Notes under the pieces: generated by a model | What the model was told of the DNA's origin: nothing | Databases searched by the model: none | The model's input: the letters and a program-made list of their open reading frames with translations, nothing else | Shown: positions 12,334 to 22,805 of the stretch, piece by piece | Layout: every line of letters begins with the position of its first letter | Numbering within the stretch: the first letter of the stretch is position 1 | Assembly: GCA_003996215.1 (NCBI GenBank) | Contig: QJPP01007525.1 | Coordinates: 186,001 to 250,000, forward strand | From: Jaltomata sinuosa | Taxonomy: Eukaryota; Streptophyta; Magnoliopsida; Solanales; Solanaceae | Length of the DNA: 64,000 bases | Direction: 5' to 3' | Translations under genes and position numbers: made by a program

Positions 12334-13206
12334 AAGGGATAATTTCAAAAAAGTACACTTAGTAAATATACATTGCAATTTCGTGGCCAAAAAAGTACAT
12401 TACATTTTATAGCCAAATTTGAATTTGGCCATAAGTGTAAAGTAACTTTTTTGTATAACAATGTATATATTTGTATATTGTTGTATATACAATACAGTTT
12501 TTTTTATTTTGGTGATTTGCTTCTTTTTCCTCAATCTATACAAACTTATACAATGTAAATACGTTGTATAATTATGTATATATAATGTTTAAATAATTTA
12601 TCTACATTGTATAAGTGTGTATAGTATAGAGAGGAAGATGAAAATCACTGAAATAAAAAAAAACTGTAATGTATATACAACAATATACAATACAGTATAC
12701 AAATATATACAACAAAACGTACTTCATCTTCTTCCTCGAATTCAAGCACCAAATTCATCCAAAAACACCTAAAAACTACACCAAATCATCCAAAATTTCA
12801 CATTTATGCTCCTGAATTCATAACCAATCTTTTGTAATCATACCCACTCGAACCAAAACTTATTTACGAAAATTTAATTTTCAAATTTTGAAGCTTGGAG
12901 CTTCAATAATGTCTGAACATCCAAAATATTCATGCTATAGCTGTGAAATTGTAATGTAAATTTGTTATATGCTTGGTCTACGAATTTTATAGACCCATAT
13001 TTCCTTAAATGTTCATTAGTTGTAGCAATATGAACAACTATGAAGATTGGATTTTGTGTGTGTGTGAGAGAGAGTAAAATTTGGCTAAGAATGTAAAGTA
13101 ACTTTCTTTTTCTATAGACATTAGGCCATTTTTTGTAAGAGCTTAAAAAGTTGGCCATATTTTGCAATGTAAGGTTGTCACATGCACTTTTATGTAATTT
13201 TTCCTT
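12334..13206. mobile_element. Candidate non-autonomous DNA transposon with terminal inverted repeats
   Basis: The left end (AAGGGATAATTTCAAAAAAG) and the complement of the right end (AAGGAAAAATTACATAAAAG) are related. Further matching blocks follow inward (ACATTGCAA...TGGCCAA and AAAGTTACTTT). About 870 bp lie between the outer ends. Flanks are T-rich, so no target duplication can be called. It has no transposase. A long internal foldback is listed separately. The family was not identified. Confidence 0.5.
12451..12712. repeat. Long foldback, arms about 107-110 bp, loop about 45 bp
   Basis: The left arm (12451-12557) and right arm (12603-12712) are reverse complements with scattered mismatches. 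Each arm has TTGTATATTGTTGTATATAC, a run of T or A next to ACAGT/ACTGT, and ACTTATACAATGTA next to the loop. A transcript through it would form a hairpin of about 100 pairs. Confidence 0.8.
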
Positions 13207-13730
13207 TTTTTTTCCCCTCAGAAGCTAAAAGTAGATTTAAGCATGAAAATTATTTCAAATATTCTTTACAAAAAATATAATCAAACACAATTTCTATCTT
13301 TAATTTCAACTCCACAAATTTTAAAATAAAGTGAAAAATATTTGAAATTTATGGCGAACCACCTACTTAGGAAGATAGCATAATTTGGAACTGAAATATT
13401 CTGGATTATTTCGTCAATAATTTTTTTCCCAACAGTTTTCTGCATTAATCAATAATCATGCACACCAAACGAGTAATTGAGGACTGAAAAGACTAATATA
13501 CCCCTCAGGAACGGCGTCGTTTCGCTTGGAGTCGTAATCAGCCAATCAAAAAGCACCTCTTTTCTTTCCTTCGTCTTGCTCAGCAATCCCCAACATAGGA
13601 AACCCTAATTCGAAAAACACTGAAGAGAATCCAGAAAAAAGAAAAACGGAATCATCAGAATCTGTCTCAGAATATACATGAAGTTACTCTTCAGTTTTCC
13701 CATTTTCATGTTGTTCCGATTTCCTAAAAA

Positions 13731-14783
13731 ATGACTAAACAAAACTACTCCCCCGCCGTCGCCGCCCCTCTCCCCGTCCCTACCACCTGCGGCAACTGCA
13801 GCGTCGAGGAACGGTGGTTCCTCCACCACGTCCGCCACAGAGGAATATTCCGGCGACTTTGCACCAGCTGTGTCCTCAGGCTCCACTCTCAATCCTTTTG
13901 CCCTACTTGCTTCATCGTTTATAACCCTTCCCCTCCACCTTCCGCTACCTCAAACGCCCTCGTTTCATGTTTCAAATGCTATTCTCTCTCCCACAACTCC
14001 TGTGTGGGTCCCAACCCTCCTCACCCTTACCTTTGCCCCCTTTGTGTTAACCCTAATGCCCCTGTTTTTTCGCTGAAGAAGGGGAAAGAGGTTGGTTTGG
14101 ATAATGAGGAGTCTAGGGTTGTTGATATCAAGGCGGCTAAGGTTTTGTTAACGGCGGCGAAGGTCGCTGCTGGGACTATGAATAAAGCAGCTATGGCTGC
14201 TAGGGTTGAGGCGGAGAGGAGGGCGAAGGAGGCGGCGTTTACTAGGAAACGAGCTAGAGAGGCGTTAGAACATGTTGCTTATCTTACGGCTAGGGATAAG
14301 CTGAAGAAGATGGATGTATTGCCGTTGCCTTCTAATGGACCGGGATTGGTTGGTGGCAATGTGATCAACAGAGGCAGTAATCAATGCCGTAGTATGGTGG
14401 TAGCAGCTGTGCCATTGGAGGAGGAGAATGTCGTGAATGTGGATAGGTTGGACGGCTCTTCTGAGGTTTTAGTAGCTTTGAATGCTGTGGACTTGAAAGG
14501 GAAGAATCCGATCATGGGGTTGCCAGCTGGGAATAATGGATCTGCAATGGATGTGGAGATGAACGGGGTAGCAATGGTGACCCCCTCATCTGCTATTAGG
14601 GGAGAATTTGTGCAGAATCATAGTAGTGCAACTGGAGTTGAGGACGAGATGTCTGGGGAATTGGAGTGTGGGAATGGCCAAAGGGAGATGGTAAACGATG
14701 GAATGGTGGCTGAAAAGGATCAGGATCAGCGGATGGTAAATTCCAATGCTGGGAAAATGAATGGTAGTCTCCCTCAGCTATAA
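13731..14783 (+). CDS. Cys/His-rich (RING/PHD-like) zinc-binding protein, 350 aa, function unknown
   Basis: A single-exon frame of 350 codons. The N-terminal 105 residues carry paired cysteines spaced like a metal-binding module: C20-x2-C23, C44-x2-C47, C57-x2-C60, then C80-x2-C83, H88-x2-C91 and C102-x2-C105. The last six form a PHD/RING-like half. Residues about 133-200 are rich in Ala, Lys, Arg and Glu and should form a helix or coiled coil. The C-terminal 150 residues are polar and low in complexity. An upstream region (about 13520-13730) with CT-rich and A-rich stretches looks like a 5' leader. A possible 3' UTR intron ends at the CGCAG at 14887-14891. No signal peptide or membrane segment is seen. 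I do not recognise the exact family. A nuclear reader or ubiquitin-ligase-type role is only a guess from the cysteine pattern. Confidence 0.8.
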   Translation: MTKQNYSPAVAAPLPVPTTCGNCSVEERWFLHHVRHRGIFRRLCTSCVLRLHSQSFCPTCFIVYNPSPPPSATSNALVSCFKCYSLSHNSCVGPNPPHPYLCPLCVNPNAPVFSLKKGKEVGLDNEESRVVDIKAAKVLLTAAKVAAGTMNKAAMAARVEAERRAKEAAFTRKRAREALEHVAYLTARDKLKKMDVLPLPSNGPGLVGGNVINRGSNQCRSMVVAAVPLEEENVVNVDRLDGSSEVLVALNAVDLKGKNPIMGLPAGNNGSAMDVEMNGVAMVTPSSAIRGEFVQNHSSATGVEDEMSGELECGNGQREMVNDGMVAEKDQDQRMVNSNAGKMNGSLPQL

Positions 14784-16713
14784 TTGTAGCAGGAAAAATG
14801 GTATGATCAAGGTGGGATTAAAAAGATGTTGATTTGTGCAATCAAGCTATGATTTTGCGATTACTTGTGGCGTAAATGCCTTTTTTCGCAGGTTACTTTG
14901 CTCGCAAAGGCTAGTGTCTGGGAATTCAATCGATTTGAATGAAGACTGGGACATGGTTGGTGTGGGTTGTTTTTGTTAGACTAATGATATTATTCCGTAC
15001 AGTATTTCTTCAGTATTTTCTTGTGTAGAGATGTTCTTTATACTTTTATCTAATGATAGGTCAGTTCCTTGCGTTATTGCTTCCTAAATCTGCTCAGGCT
15101 TTGTTTTGTTAGTTTGGAGATTCCTTGCTACATGCTTTCTTACATTATTTTTACTTGCATTGATCAACTTCTTGTGCTACATTTGAGATTGCTATTAGTG
15201 TACTTCCATTGCAGTGAAGTTGCAAAGAATAAGATAAACCTCAGCCTCCTTTTCTGGAAGGATATTTGCTTGTAGAAATTTGCTTGAATTCGATTTTAAC
15301 ATCTGAATGTGGAAGGAATGGATGCATTGCCTGTTCTTTTGTATCTTCTTGGCAAACTTTTGAGCTGTTTCCTGGATGAAGTATCGGAGTGAATATTAAT
15401 CTGAATCTAGGAATGTCTACTGAGCAGAATACTGAGAGTGTGCATTCAAGATGAGTTTTTTAGCCCATGAAAACTTGTCATCTTGTTTAATTCATTTAAG
15501 CTACTTTTTGCTTGTGCCAATTTGAAGAAATCTATATCTCAAAAGCTCAAAGAAGGATTGTGGACAGAAGATATACAACTGAAAGGGTGGGCATCATTCT
15601 TTGCAGGATGGTTATGCCTTTTCATGTACTTGTGACATCACCTCGGAACTAAATTGAGATTCTCTTATTGAGCTCAGGTTGTTACTGGTGATTTAGCTAT
15701 GTTCTTTTATTTTATCCTAGCAGAGTATGGCCTAGTAAGATGGTTCATTCTGTTTATCCTAATGATCCTGAAGAGATTTTAGAATTTTGGCGGGTTCTAG
15801 AGTTGCTCTGGATTTGAATCCTTGGAATTTTTCCTTTTTAAGCTTCTCCTGAAGGAGGATAGCAGTATGAATCTTAGTAGATTCACGGAGACAGTACAAA
15901 GTCTAAGCAGAGTGGATATAGGAGGTTCTTGTTTCCATTTTGGTTTAATTTTTCTTTTTAAAGTGTCTGCGGTATGTATGCTTTCAATTGGCCGTATGAC
16001 TGTCAGATTCATGTTATAGGAGGTTTCAGTTTCCATTTTAGTTCTAATGTACTCTTATTCCAACGCTTTTGTAATATCACATCTTCATTCATATCTGGAG
16101 ATGTGCTTCATATATATTAAGTATTTGGTTGGTGATACCGTATCCTTCACTAAATCTGTTTTCTTGTATGATGTTTCTATAAGAGCATTGACGCCTTATC
16201 CTTCCGTCTCCTAGTTTTAACAGTGGAGTCCAGGTCAGCGTGGCAGCTCATATTTACCTGCATCCTCCCATCAACTTACGTATCAACTAACTCTACCGGG
16301 TTATCCTCCCATATAATCTTTGTTCTGGTGCTGCTGCTGCTGGTATTCGATCCCTGATTTCTCATGGTATTCATCTCAGTTTCATGTATCGCTAGTTCAC
16401 ATCCTTGGGCACCCTTTTAGTTGATGACAAGGATCGTGTCAATAAAAATTGCATGTTCATGCTCCTATTCTTCCTCCCTCCATTTCGTTTTCCTACCATT
16501 TGGGGATTCACGAGTATTTCTTTGTTATAGAAGGGGCATTAGATTCAGTTAAAGTGGATTGATCCACGAGATAGACTGCTTCAATATGTGGACGATTAAG
16601 CCCAAAATTTTGAAGGGATTTGATTAAGACCACGAACAACAGATATTATGGTACATCACACTCATGCTATCATACTATTCATACACCATATAGATCGTAG
16701 TTATATATTTTTT
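14784..16713. other. 3' UTR and intergenic sequence, no gene recognised
   Basis: Downstream of the zinc-binding protein gene. T-rich, G+C-poor sequence with short frames only. The first few hundred bases may be 3' UTR of that gene. Nothing else is recognisable. Confidence 0.5.
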
Positions 16714-18258
16714 AAAAGAGAAAATGCATCAAGAACCCCCTAAAGTTGGTCGACATTTGGAAGTAGACACTTAAACTTTACGAGGGTCCTATTACCCCAC
16801 TAAACAATTTTAAACTCATATTAATATATTATTTATAGCCACCTGGCATGGTGAGTGCAACTCACTCTCTTAAGGAGAGTGAGAGAGATGAACGAAAAAA
16901 AATATAATATTTTTTATTTATTGAAAGTATTTTCTACCTTTTTCCTTTTTATTTTCTATTCCTTTTTTAAAATTTATATCCTTTATTCAATTTTTTTTGG
17001 TTCTTCTGTCTTCTCCATTAAGTAAAAAAATTTCTTCTTTTCTGTTCATCGGCCATGGAAATAAAGTTGTGCTTGAGAAATTAATTTGGGGGAAATACTC
17101 TTCTTGTACTGTAAAGGATTTTGAGTATGGAAGTAATGAGGAAATTGAGAAAAATACTCTTCAATTTTATTCTCTATTCATAGTTTTCTCGTCGAATCGA
17201 CGAAGAATGTGGAGAGTTTTTTTATTGTCCCTAAAAATAAAAATGAGGAGGGATATAGTCACTGTTAGCCATTATTTTATCCAGTGAAAAAAGTATTTTC
17301 CGACAACAAAGAGATGCTTCTTCGACTGTGTTGGTAGTGGATATCGTCGTTGACGTTTGATTTTTCTGATAGAAATGATGAAAAGGTGATAAAAATAAAA
17401 ATAAAAGTAGAAAGGGAGATGATCTCTGTTAGCCACCATTTTATCCGGTGAAAAAACATTTTTCGACGATGAAGAAATGACATTTTCTCTTCACTTCTAT
17501 GGTTTGATTCACTACTTTTTCTATTTATATAGTATTAGTTGGTGTGAACTTAGAGTAATGACAATTGGGTTTGTAGAAGCAACACAATTCGATGCAATGA
17601 CCTTTTCTTCCTTAATTCTCTGTAACTTTCCCTTTTCTTATCCTACTTGTGATGAAGAAGGTTAAAGAGAGAAGAAAAGTAGGGGGGGGGGGAGGGGGGG
17701 TTGAGATGTTTTTTTATAATTTATTAAAATGTAGTCTTTTTCTCTTTCTTTTTTTCGTATTTATACATTTTAACACGTGGCAATCAGGGATTGGTGCGTG
17801 ACATCACTTTTTTAAAAAAAAACTGAAATTGATCAAAAAATGAGGTAATAGTATTACTTTCAAATTGTTTAGTGGGTAATAGAACCTCCGTAAACTTTAA
17901 GTGTCTACTTCCAAATGTCGATCAACTTTAAGGGGATCTTGATGCTTTTTCTCTTCTTTTTATAAAANNNNNNNNNNNNNNNNNNNNGGGGGGGGGGGGG
18001 GGTTGGGATGTTTTTTAAAAATTTATTAAAATGTAGTCTTTTTCTCTTTCTTTTTTTCGTATTTATACATTTTAACACGTGGCAATCAAGGATTGGTGCG
18101 TGACATCACTTTTTTAAAAAAACTGGAATTGATCGAAAAATGAGGTAATAGTATTACTTTCAAATTGTTTAGTGGGGTAATAGAACCCCCGTAAAGTTTA
18201 GGTGTCTACTTCCAAATGTCGACCAACTTTAAGGGGGTCTTGATGCATTTTCTCTTTT
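16714..18258. mobile_element. Inverted-repeat DNA element (MITE or non-autonomous Mutator-like) with a duplicated right end
   Basis: The left end (AAAAGAGAAAATGCATCAAG, then GTTGGTCGACATTTGGAAGT) is repeated in reverse complement at the right end. The inverted repeats run about 100 bp, to the CCACTAAACAATTT / AAATTGTTTAGTGG block. The right arm occurs twice: once before the assembly gap (about 17860-17960) and once after it (about 18160-18258). The body holds an imperfect internal repeat (about 17240-17300 and 17408-17475, TTAGCCA..ATTTTATCC.GTGAAAAAA). No transposase is present. Flanks are A/T runs, so target duplications cannot be read. Confidence 0.7.
17968..17987. other. Assembly gap (20 N)
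   Basis: Twenty N bases. A G-rich run precedes the region (17682-17700) and another follows the gap directly (from 17988). The roughly 280 bp on each side are two versions of the same sequence. Confidence 0.99.
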
Positions 18259-18270
18259 TTTAAAAAAGGA

Positions 18271-18929
18271 CAACAAGACATGATCAATATAGAGCCCGGC
18301 AGAATCAATTTACTAGGCTATAAGTTTTAGCAGTGCTAAGTTTTAGGAAATTATACTCAATGATCTTGAAAATGGGTGGTCTTGAACTTTTGACCCTCGC
18401 TTACTTCATGGTCAAATCTTATAGTTCAAAATTCAAAACTTGTTAGAACTTGAAATTTTGCCCTTAGGCAAAGTGGGAATTTTGGGCTAAAATCATCCCT
18501 AGATTATAGCCCAAACCTAAGGTACATCCTTGTGTTAACTTAAAAAGTTGCAAGACCCATCCTTCAGTTGGTGGACTCTATTGAATGACAATTTGAATAA
18601 TATTACTTCTTTTTATGTACCTACTTTCTTTTAGCTAGACAATTCTAAAAATGTTGTGAAAAAAATAGGCTCCGGCAGTTGTAATTCAACAAGAAGGAAA
18701 TGAATTATCAAATAATAATGAGTTAGTGTCAGAATGCGCACATGATAAGACATCAAAATATAAAAGCAAACTCCCCAAAATTAAGGATTGTTAATTTCTC
18801 AACCTTTTTCTTGCAAGCCAATCTAACTTTAAAGGTGTATCATTCAACAACGCTTTGTAAATGAATTTTCTTACTGTACATAATGTGTTCGTTAAGAAAC
18901 AATAAAATACAAAGTAAGTATCAATTTTC
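18271..18929. other. Intergenic sequence, nothing recognised
   Basis: AT-rich sequence without a gene, RNA or repeat that I can name. Confidence 0.5.
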
Positions 18930-19159
18930 TGGTAGGAAGTAAATTAAAATCACCATAATCTCAATCATGAAATTACTTATAAGACGAATTGTGAAGCTAT
19001 ACCAATACTGCTTGTACAAAATTATGCATACACTAATGCATGGTCTATAATGCAGGGTAATGGTCCATTTCATTATTTTAGCAATTACCTTTTTTCGAGT
19101 TCTTTGACCTTATAGTGCCATCGAGGGGGAAATATAAGGGAAGAAAAAGAGAGACTGTC

Positions 19160-19255
19160 GGGGGAGGAGAGCCAGGGAAGAGGCTGTGCATGGAATGGGC
19201 AATCAGTAAAATTGCACATCTCATGCGCTGCCTCGTCCCTGTCTGTCCTCACCAC
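19160..19255 (-). ncRNA. MIR408: MIR408 precursor, copy A (variant mature sequence)
   Basis: Read on the minus strand, a 5p arm (19222-19242, starting ACAGGGACGAGG) and a 3p arm (19171-19191) fold on each other around a loop of about 30 nt. The 3p arm matches plant miR408 from its ATGCAC start to TTCCCTGGC at its end. The exception is position 7, which is A where the common form has T. The 5p arm has no compensating change there, so the hairpin carries an A-A mismatch at that point and otherwise pairs well. miR408 in land plants cuts mRNAs of blue-copper proteins (plantacyanins) and laccases and is induced when copper is scarce. The promoter cluster of GTAC boxes lies about 190-300 bp upstream. 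Expression cannot be judged from sequence. Confidence 0.85.
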
Positions 19256-19435
19256 CTTTGATATTCTACACCATAATTTACCTCAATAGAGACTCCCTTT
19301 GCGATATTCTACACCATAACATTCCTTCCATCTGAAGAAAAAAAATGCAAAGGCCTTGAAAATTGCCAATGGCTAAAAGGTTAGTGCAATGGTTGCTTTA
19401 TGATGGAGTAAGGACCAGAAGAAGAAATTGTCATA

Positions 19436-19545
19436 GTACAAATGATAGTACCACTAATTAAGGAGTACAGAGATAGGACCCTCTCTGTTTCTAAGTTTTA
19501 ACTTTTAATTGAGCCTCATTGTACTGCAGATTCAGTTTGTAGTAC
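19436..19545 (-). promoter_or_regulatory. GTAC-box cluster upstream of MIR408 copy A
   Basis: Five GTAC cores in 110 bp (19436, 19448, 19465, 19521, 19542). GTAC is the core bound by SPL7/CRR1-type SBP factors under copper deficiency. Such clusters are known from MIR408 promoters. The cluster is conserved at the equivalent place in copy B. An ATAAAGCA block in both copies (here about 19394-19402 on the complementary strand) sits between the cluster and the hairpin and may serve as a TATA-like element. Confidence 0.7.
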
Positions 19546-19937
19546 AAAAACAAGGTTTTCCCCAAAACTAAAAGCTACTTTCAGATAAACAGCTCTTTTA
19601 AAAAAATACTCTTCTAATTAAGATTACAGCTCGTACAAGTAATATTTTTGGTCTGCGGGCACCAGTAATCCACAACATGCGTGAAGCTCAACAATGCATA
19701 AGGTCCAGCTGATCCAACTACCAGACAATCCACTCTTAGCTAATGACGTTAGCATCATCATATCATGCAACAATGGACTGTGTTGCCTCTCATGCTTATA
19801 ATAACATCAAAACTTCAATTACAATTTCAATGAAAACTCAACATTTACAACTTAAGTAAGATGAGTAATGGCGGAAGCAATTGCTTACTCTAAGATGTTT
19901 TCACCTTGAGTACTCACATGTTCTAGAGTTTCATGCA

Positions 19938-20130
19938 AGCAGAGGCGGATCCAGAAATTAAATTAACGGGTTCAACTTTTAAGATTCTCAACATTGAAAT
20001 CATTGTACTATTAAAATTATGGATTCGGATCTAATACTTGTTTAAGATTTTAATAGGTATATCTATACTCTATGCTGAAAGTTATGGATTCATATGAATC
20101 CATAGGCAAAAGGCTACATCCACTTTTGCG
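19938..20130. repeat. Candidate interspersed repeat (GGCGGATCCAG type)
   Basis: Starts near GAGGCGGATCCAG and ends near GGCTACATCCAC. This pattern is familiar from dispersed nightshade repeats. I cannot assign a family and found no second copy in the window. Confidence 0.35.
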
Positions 20131-20794
20131 TGTAAGCCGAGGCATCAGTAGTTAGATTTTTCTTAAATTTACCATTGCATCTAAGAATATATTGTCTGCA
20201 ATCAACAAGAAGATCATCTCCGTTCTTGCAATAGACAGGTAAGAAAATCAAGTTAGCTTTGATAATATTTACTTTCAGCATGTACTTGCTAATATCCTTC
20301 CTCAAACATGCATGTGGCACTCCACAATACCAGGAAGTAGGTAGGAAGCGCAAAAAATTACATTGTATATACAAGGTCCAAATAGTAGATATTGAATCCT
20401 TTTTCTCTAGGTGTTTGTTTCTTTATATTTTAGATCTCCTAAAGTGAAAATCTTGACTCCATCACTGCACGGTATACTCTAAAAAACTTGAGATTCTAAG
20501 TTCATCAAAGTAATGCAGCTACTCCTCTGCATAGCGATGTAAAGAACACGAATAAAACATTGTTTTATGAAGTTCAAAAATACGGAGGAAGACGCCATGA
20601 ACTGAAGGGAAAACAGAGGACACAAGGAATATAAAACTAAAAGAAAAGGCATATATACACACACACTGTTGTTATATTATATATAGGAATAGGACTAGTA
20701 CTTAGATACACCTGATAGTGATAAATTAAAGTTGTACACTGCAAGTATATATAAGTTAAATACAAAAAGAAAAAAACATGCTTGCTAAGATTAT

Positions 20795-21938
20795 AGCAAT
20801 GATTTCAATACATTCTATGCTTATGGCATTGTAAAAGAAGTTGAGGCCTACACCGATGCTATACAGAGGTATGAACTACTTGTCGAACATTTTATGATTT
20901 AATAAATGATCCCATAAATGGGAGAAAAGACCAAATGTAATTAAACTGTAGTACTATTATTGATCAATTTTGAATATTTGCCTACAATTTATAATCGGAA
21001 ACAAGCCTAGACGTCAAACGCTAGACATTTCTCCTTCCTATGATGTATGTTCTGTTAAATTGATAAACTTTTCGAATTCATTTCTCTTTTCATTTATTAG
21101 GTGTGATATGCCAAATTGATCGACTCCCAGATTACATGAAATTCAGTTACAAGGCACTCTTAGATCTCTACAAGATTACAACGATTATGAAATGGAGTTG
21201 TCAAAGAAGGAAGATCCGATGTTGTTCACAACGCAAAAGAAAGAGTATGAATCGTGACTTGTACCAGTTAACTTAATATTATTCAGTTTATCAGCCAATT
21301 GTGTAGCTCTGTAGATTTTTCTCTTTGTAATTTGCACTAACGATTGAACGCCTTTTCGTGTTATTGATATATGAAAGGAATTGTAAGATCCTACTTTGTG
21401 GGAGCAAAATGGTTCATTGAAGGATATATGCCGCCAGTTTCTGAATTTCTTAGCAATGCAGCAGCGACTCTCCACTTATTACTTGCTTACGACTACATCC
21501 AACTTGGTCATGAAGGAAGATTTTGAATGGTTGGCCAAGAACCCTAAAATTCTGGAAGCCAATGTGACCTTATGTCGAGTCATTGATGACATAGCCACCT
21601 ATCAGATATACATTGCATCAAATAAACTCAGATTTTTACTTTTAAATGCGTCAACCATGAAGTCTACACATTATAATTGCAACTGGAATTGAGTGTTACA
21701 CGAGGGATTATGGCGTATCAACGGAAGAAGCAATGGAAAATTTCAAGAAATGGCCGAGACAACATGGAAGGATGTAAATGAAGGAATCCTTCGACCAATT
21801 CCCGTCTCTACAAAGATTCTCACTCGTATTCTGAATCTTGCTCATATTATTGATGTCACTTATAAGCACAATCAAGATGGATACACTCATCATCGTCACT
21901 GTTGCTCGTTAGCCTTCATCGCAAGTGTGTTCTGCTAA
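20795..21938 (+). pseudogene. Sesquiterpene synthase pseudogene (C-terminal half only)
   Basis: Pieces of a class I terpene synthase of the nightshade sesquiterpene-cyclase type occur in order. They include YGIVKEVEAYTDAIQR (about 20818-20868), IDRLPDYMKFSYKALLDLYK (from about 21117), WFIEGYMPP (about 21409), EDFEWLAKNPKILEANVTLC (about 21515) and FQEMAETTWKDVNEGILRP (about 21742). Introns are still present: a donor at 20869 and an acceptor TTAG at 21097-21100, then a second intron after about 21247. So it arose by DNA duplication and not by retroposition. It is dead. The exons before the catalytic domain are missing, and the metal-binding DDxxD position reads NDFNTF. Frames shift several times, the LCRVIDDIATY region runs into unrelated residues, and the C-terminus is cut off after HNQDGYTH. 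Intact relatives cyclise farnesyl diphosphate to defence sesquiterpenes. Confidence 0.9.
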
Positions 21939-22367
21939 ATAGGTAGAGATATGATTCGAACTTGCAATCTTCGAGTCATGAGTATGTTGGATTAACTAAA
22001 TCCTCTTCGAACTTGAGCCTATTACTGTACAATAAGACTGCAGAACTTACGGCAAAATTTTCAAAGGTTCCATAAAACGAACAATATGCGGTAAGGTCAA
22101 AGATGTCAATTCCGTAAAAAATAAAAAGATTTACAATTTGGGTAGGAAATAAAAGCTTAAATCACCATAGTCTCAAACACAAAACTACCCGCAAGACGAA
22201 TTATGACAGTATATACTTGTACAAAATCTTACATACCTCACAACGAACAAATGCTCTTGTGGTCTATTATTTTAGCAATTACCATCTTCTTCTTTTTTGA
22301 GTTGTTGGACATTATAAAGTCATAGACAGAGAAATAAAAGGGAAGAGAAAGAGGGATTGTCGGGGGC

Positions 22368-22462
22368 GGAGAGGAGAGCCAGGGAAGAGGCAGTGCATGG
22401 AATGGGCAATTAGCAAAATTGCACATCTCATGCTCTGTCTCGTCCCCGTCTATCCAGTCCAC
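22368..22462 (-). ncRNA. MIR408: MIR408 precursor, copy B (canonical mature sequence)
   Basis: On the minus strand the 3p arm (22378-22398) begins ATGCACTGCC and ends TTCCCTGGC, which is the canonical 21-nt plant miR408. The 5p arm (22429-22449, ACGGGGACGAG...GAGCATG) pairs with it across a loop of about 30 nt. Pairing is interrupted at only four positions of 20, as usual for this family. The order 5p, loop, 3p on the minus strand places the promoter at higher coordinates, where six GTAC boxes are found. Targets in other plants are mRNAs for plantacyanin, laccases and other copper proteins. Silencing them saves copper for plastocyanin. This is the copy most likely to make standard miR408. Confidence 0.95.
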
Positions 22463-22612
22463 ACCATATTTTACCTCAACAGAGACTTCATTTACCCCAT
22501 GCTTTTAACATTCCTTCCATCTGGAGAAAAAAATTGAATCGTTTTGTTCTTTGGAATTGCCAATGGCCAAGAGGTTAGTGCAATGGGTGCTTTATGTGGA
22601 GAAATAGGCATA

Positions 22613-22720
22613 GTACAAGTGCTAGTACTACTAATTACTACGTACTAAGGAGTACAGCCGATCCTCTGTTCCAAAGTTTCAATTATACCTCACTGTACTA
22701 CAGATTTGGGTTTGTAGTAC
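22613..22720 (-). promoter_or_regulatory. GTAC-box cluster upstream of MIR408 copy B
   Basis: Six GTAC cores in 108 bp (22613, 22625, 22642, 22652, 22695, 22717), matching the copper-response element core for SPL7-type factors. Density is far above chance for AT-rich DNA. The spacing of the last two cores (about 20 bp, around CTRCAGATT) is the same in copy A. Confidence 0.75.
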
Positions 22721-22805
22721 AAGTTTGCCCAACAACTAAAAGCTACTTCTAGAAAAAAGCTATTGTAGAATAATGTAAACTATTACGATTACAACTCATA
22801 GAAAA

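Larger units (their letters stand above)
18930..19640 (-). repeat. Copy A of a roughly 700-bp duplicated MIR408 locus
   Basis: Aligns by eye with 22138-22805 in the same orientation, about 3.2 kb away. Shared blocks include AAGACGAATT, ATTATTTTAGCAATTACC, the microRNA hairpin, ACATTCCTTCCATCTG, GCCAATGGC, GGTTAGTGCAATGG and the GTAC-rich promoter. Divergence outside the hairpin and promoter is substantial, so the duplication is not recent. Confidence 0.85.
22138..22805 (-). repeat. Copy B of the duplicated MIR408 locus
   Basis: Same order of conserved blocks as 18930-19640: downstream flank, hairpin, leader blocks, GTAC cluster and the AACTAAAAGCTACTT block. Confidence 0.85.
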
